This document shows, piece by piece, positions 5,257 to 5,655 of a stretch of 5,655 bases of DNA; the first letter of the stretch is position 1, and each line of letters opens with the position of its first letter. The stretch is taken from positions 7,153 through 12,807 of the forward strand of contig JAHZAW010000016.1 of the NCBI GenBank assembly GCA_019423725.1, in the 5' to 3' direction. The position numbers and the translations under genes are program-made. Under the pieces are notes generated by a model. It did no database searches. It was given only the letters and a program-made list of their open reading frames with translations, and was not told the origin of the DNA. This stretch comes from Clostridiales bacterium (GTDB taxonomy: Bacteria; Bacillota; Clostridia; Lachnospirales; Anaerotignaceae).

Positions 5257-5655
5257 TTACTTATTTAATTTATCGTCATCGTCCTTTATGAGCTCCTTAA
5301 AGGAAGTTGCAAGACCCGCAAGTCCCTGGATCTCTGAAGGAACGATTATCTTTGTGGATTTTCCGTCGGCAAGTTTCTGAAGGGATTCAAGACTTCTTAA
5401 GGCAATGACTCCAGCCTCAGGATTTGCTTCATTGAGCATTTTGATGGCCTCTGCCTGGGCCTGCTGTACCTTAAGGATAGCCTCAGCTTCACCTTCCGCC
5501 TTTTTGATGGCTGCTTCCTTTTCAGCCTCAGCACGAAGGATGGCCGCCTCTTTCTCACCCTCTGCCACAAGGATGGCGCTCCTCTTTTCTCCTTCTGCCT
5601 GAAGTATTTTCTCTCTTCTTTCACGCTCTGCCTTCATCTGTTTTTCCATGGAATC
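5257..5655 (-). CDS. SPFH/band 7 (stomatin/QmcA-like) protein, C-terminal part
   Basis: The frame is open to the window edge, so the N-terminal membrane anchor and most of the SPFH domain are missing; 132 residues remain before the TAA at 5257. The visible start, DSMEKQMKAERERREKIL, is the standard junction at the end of the band 7 domain in stomatin/QmcA-type proteins. Residues 17-70 of the visible part are 11-residue repeats of the form IL-x-AEGEK-xAA, the long helix by which these proteins assemble into rings. The tail, with SLESLQKLADGKSTKIIVPS and QGLAGL, also matches the family. A methionine at 5649 is internal, not the start. SPFH proteins organise membrane microdomains and often regulate membrane proteases such as FtsH. 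Any NfeD-type partner would lie outside the window. Confidence 0.92.
   Translation of the reverse strand, partial: DSMEKQMKAERERREKILQAEGEKRSAILVAEGEKEAAILRAEAEKEAAIKKAEGEAEAILKVQQAQAEAIKMLNEANPEAGVIALRSLESLQKLADGKSTKIIVPSEIQGLAGLATSFKELIKDDDDKLNK
5446..5607 (-). repeat. Hendecad (11-residue) coding repeats in the SPFH protein
   Basis: Successive units begin ILQAEGEKRSA, ILVAEGEKEAA, ILRAEAEKEAA, IKKAEGEAEA (one residue short) and ILKVQQAQAEA. The 33-bp period is visible in the DNA but diverged. An 11-residue period is normal for the right-handed coiled coil of SPFH proteins; the one-residue deletion in unit four would shift the phase locally. Confidence 0.75.

Noticed and set aside
5405..5602. 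Alternative frames over the SPFH repeats (a plus-strand Ala/Ser-rich frame and a minus-strand Arg/Lys-rich frame at 5397-5624)
   Set aside because: They arise from the repetitive AEGEK coding sequence; the minus-strand SPFH frame is the conserved one and is followed by its own terminator.
5446..5607. The repeated DNA in the SPFH gene as a CRISPR or tandem-repeat locus
   Set aside because: The 33-bp period is diverged, without spacers, and is fully explained by the 11-residue coiled-coil repeats.

Overview
The window looks like an ordinary chromosomal stretch from a low-to-moderate GC Firmicute. A clostridium, possibly a member of the Lachnospiraceae, fits best. The reasons are strong AAAGGAGG-type Shine-Dalgarno sites, free use of ATA and AGA codons, A+T-rich intergenic DNA, a secreted copper-amine-oxidase-N domain protein, and a GntR(YtrA)/ABC cassette. 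This placement is inferred from style and gene content; no marker gene fixes the taxon.

The plus-strand half (1-3158) holds four genes. First is the C-terminal half of a UPF0126/TRIC-family membrane protein (to 321), followed by a hairpin at 341-369. A MerR-family regulator with a GyrI/BmrR-like ligand-binding C-terminus (413-1225) comes next. Then follows a textbook MerR-type promoter with 19-bp spacing and a perfect dyad (1244-1274). It drives a DUF554 (YqgA/YdfK-like) membrane protein with a TTG start (1313-1990). Last is an exported protein (2103-3158) that joins a copper-amine-oxidase N-terminal domain to a DUF4163/DUF3298 module. A bidirectional terminator (3194-3221) separates it from the converging genes beyond.

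The minus-strand half (3230-5655) has two transcription units. At the right edge is the C-terminal part of an SPFH/band-7 protein, cut by the window end and closed by a strong terminator (5217-5239). Next comes a three-gene, translationally coupled operon: YtrA-type GntR regulator (5104-4727), ABC ATPase (4734-4033) and ABC-2 type permease (4039-3230). Its promoter has consensus -35 and -10 boxes and is embedded in a symmetric array of TTGTAYTA-like half-sites, which should be the regulator's own operator.

The two regulatory modules are the most informative parts. The MerR protein and its adjacent operator suggest that the uncharacterised DUF554 protein is induced by a small hydrophobic or cationic ligand. 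The GntR operon looks like a self-repressing, substrate-induced exporter or stress-response transporter. I see no RNA genes, CRISPR arrays, mobile elements, phage genes or clear sign of horizontal transfer, and no gene-free stretch over 300 bases. I do not see a wholly new system here; the novelty is in regulatory architecture around poorly characterised families.
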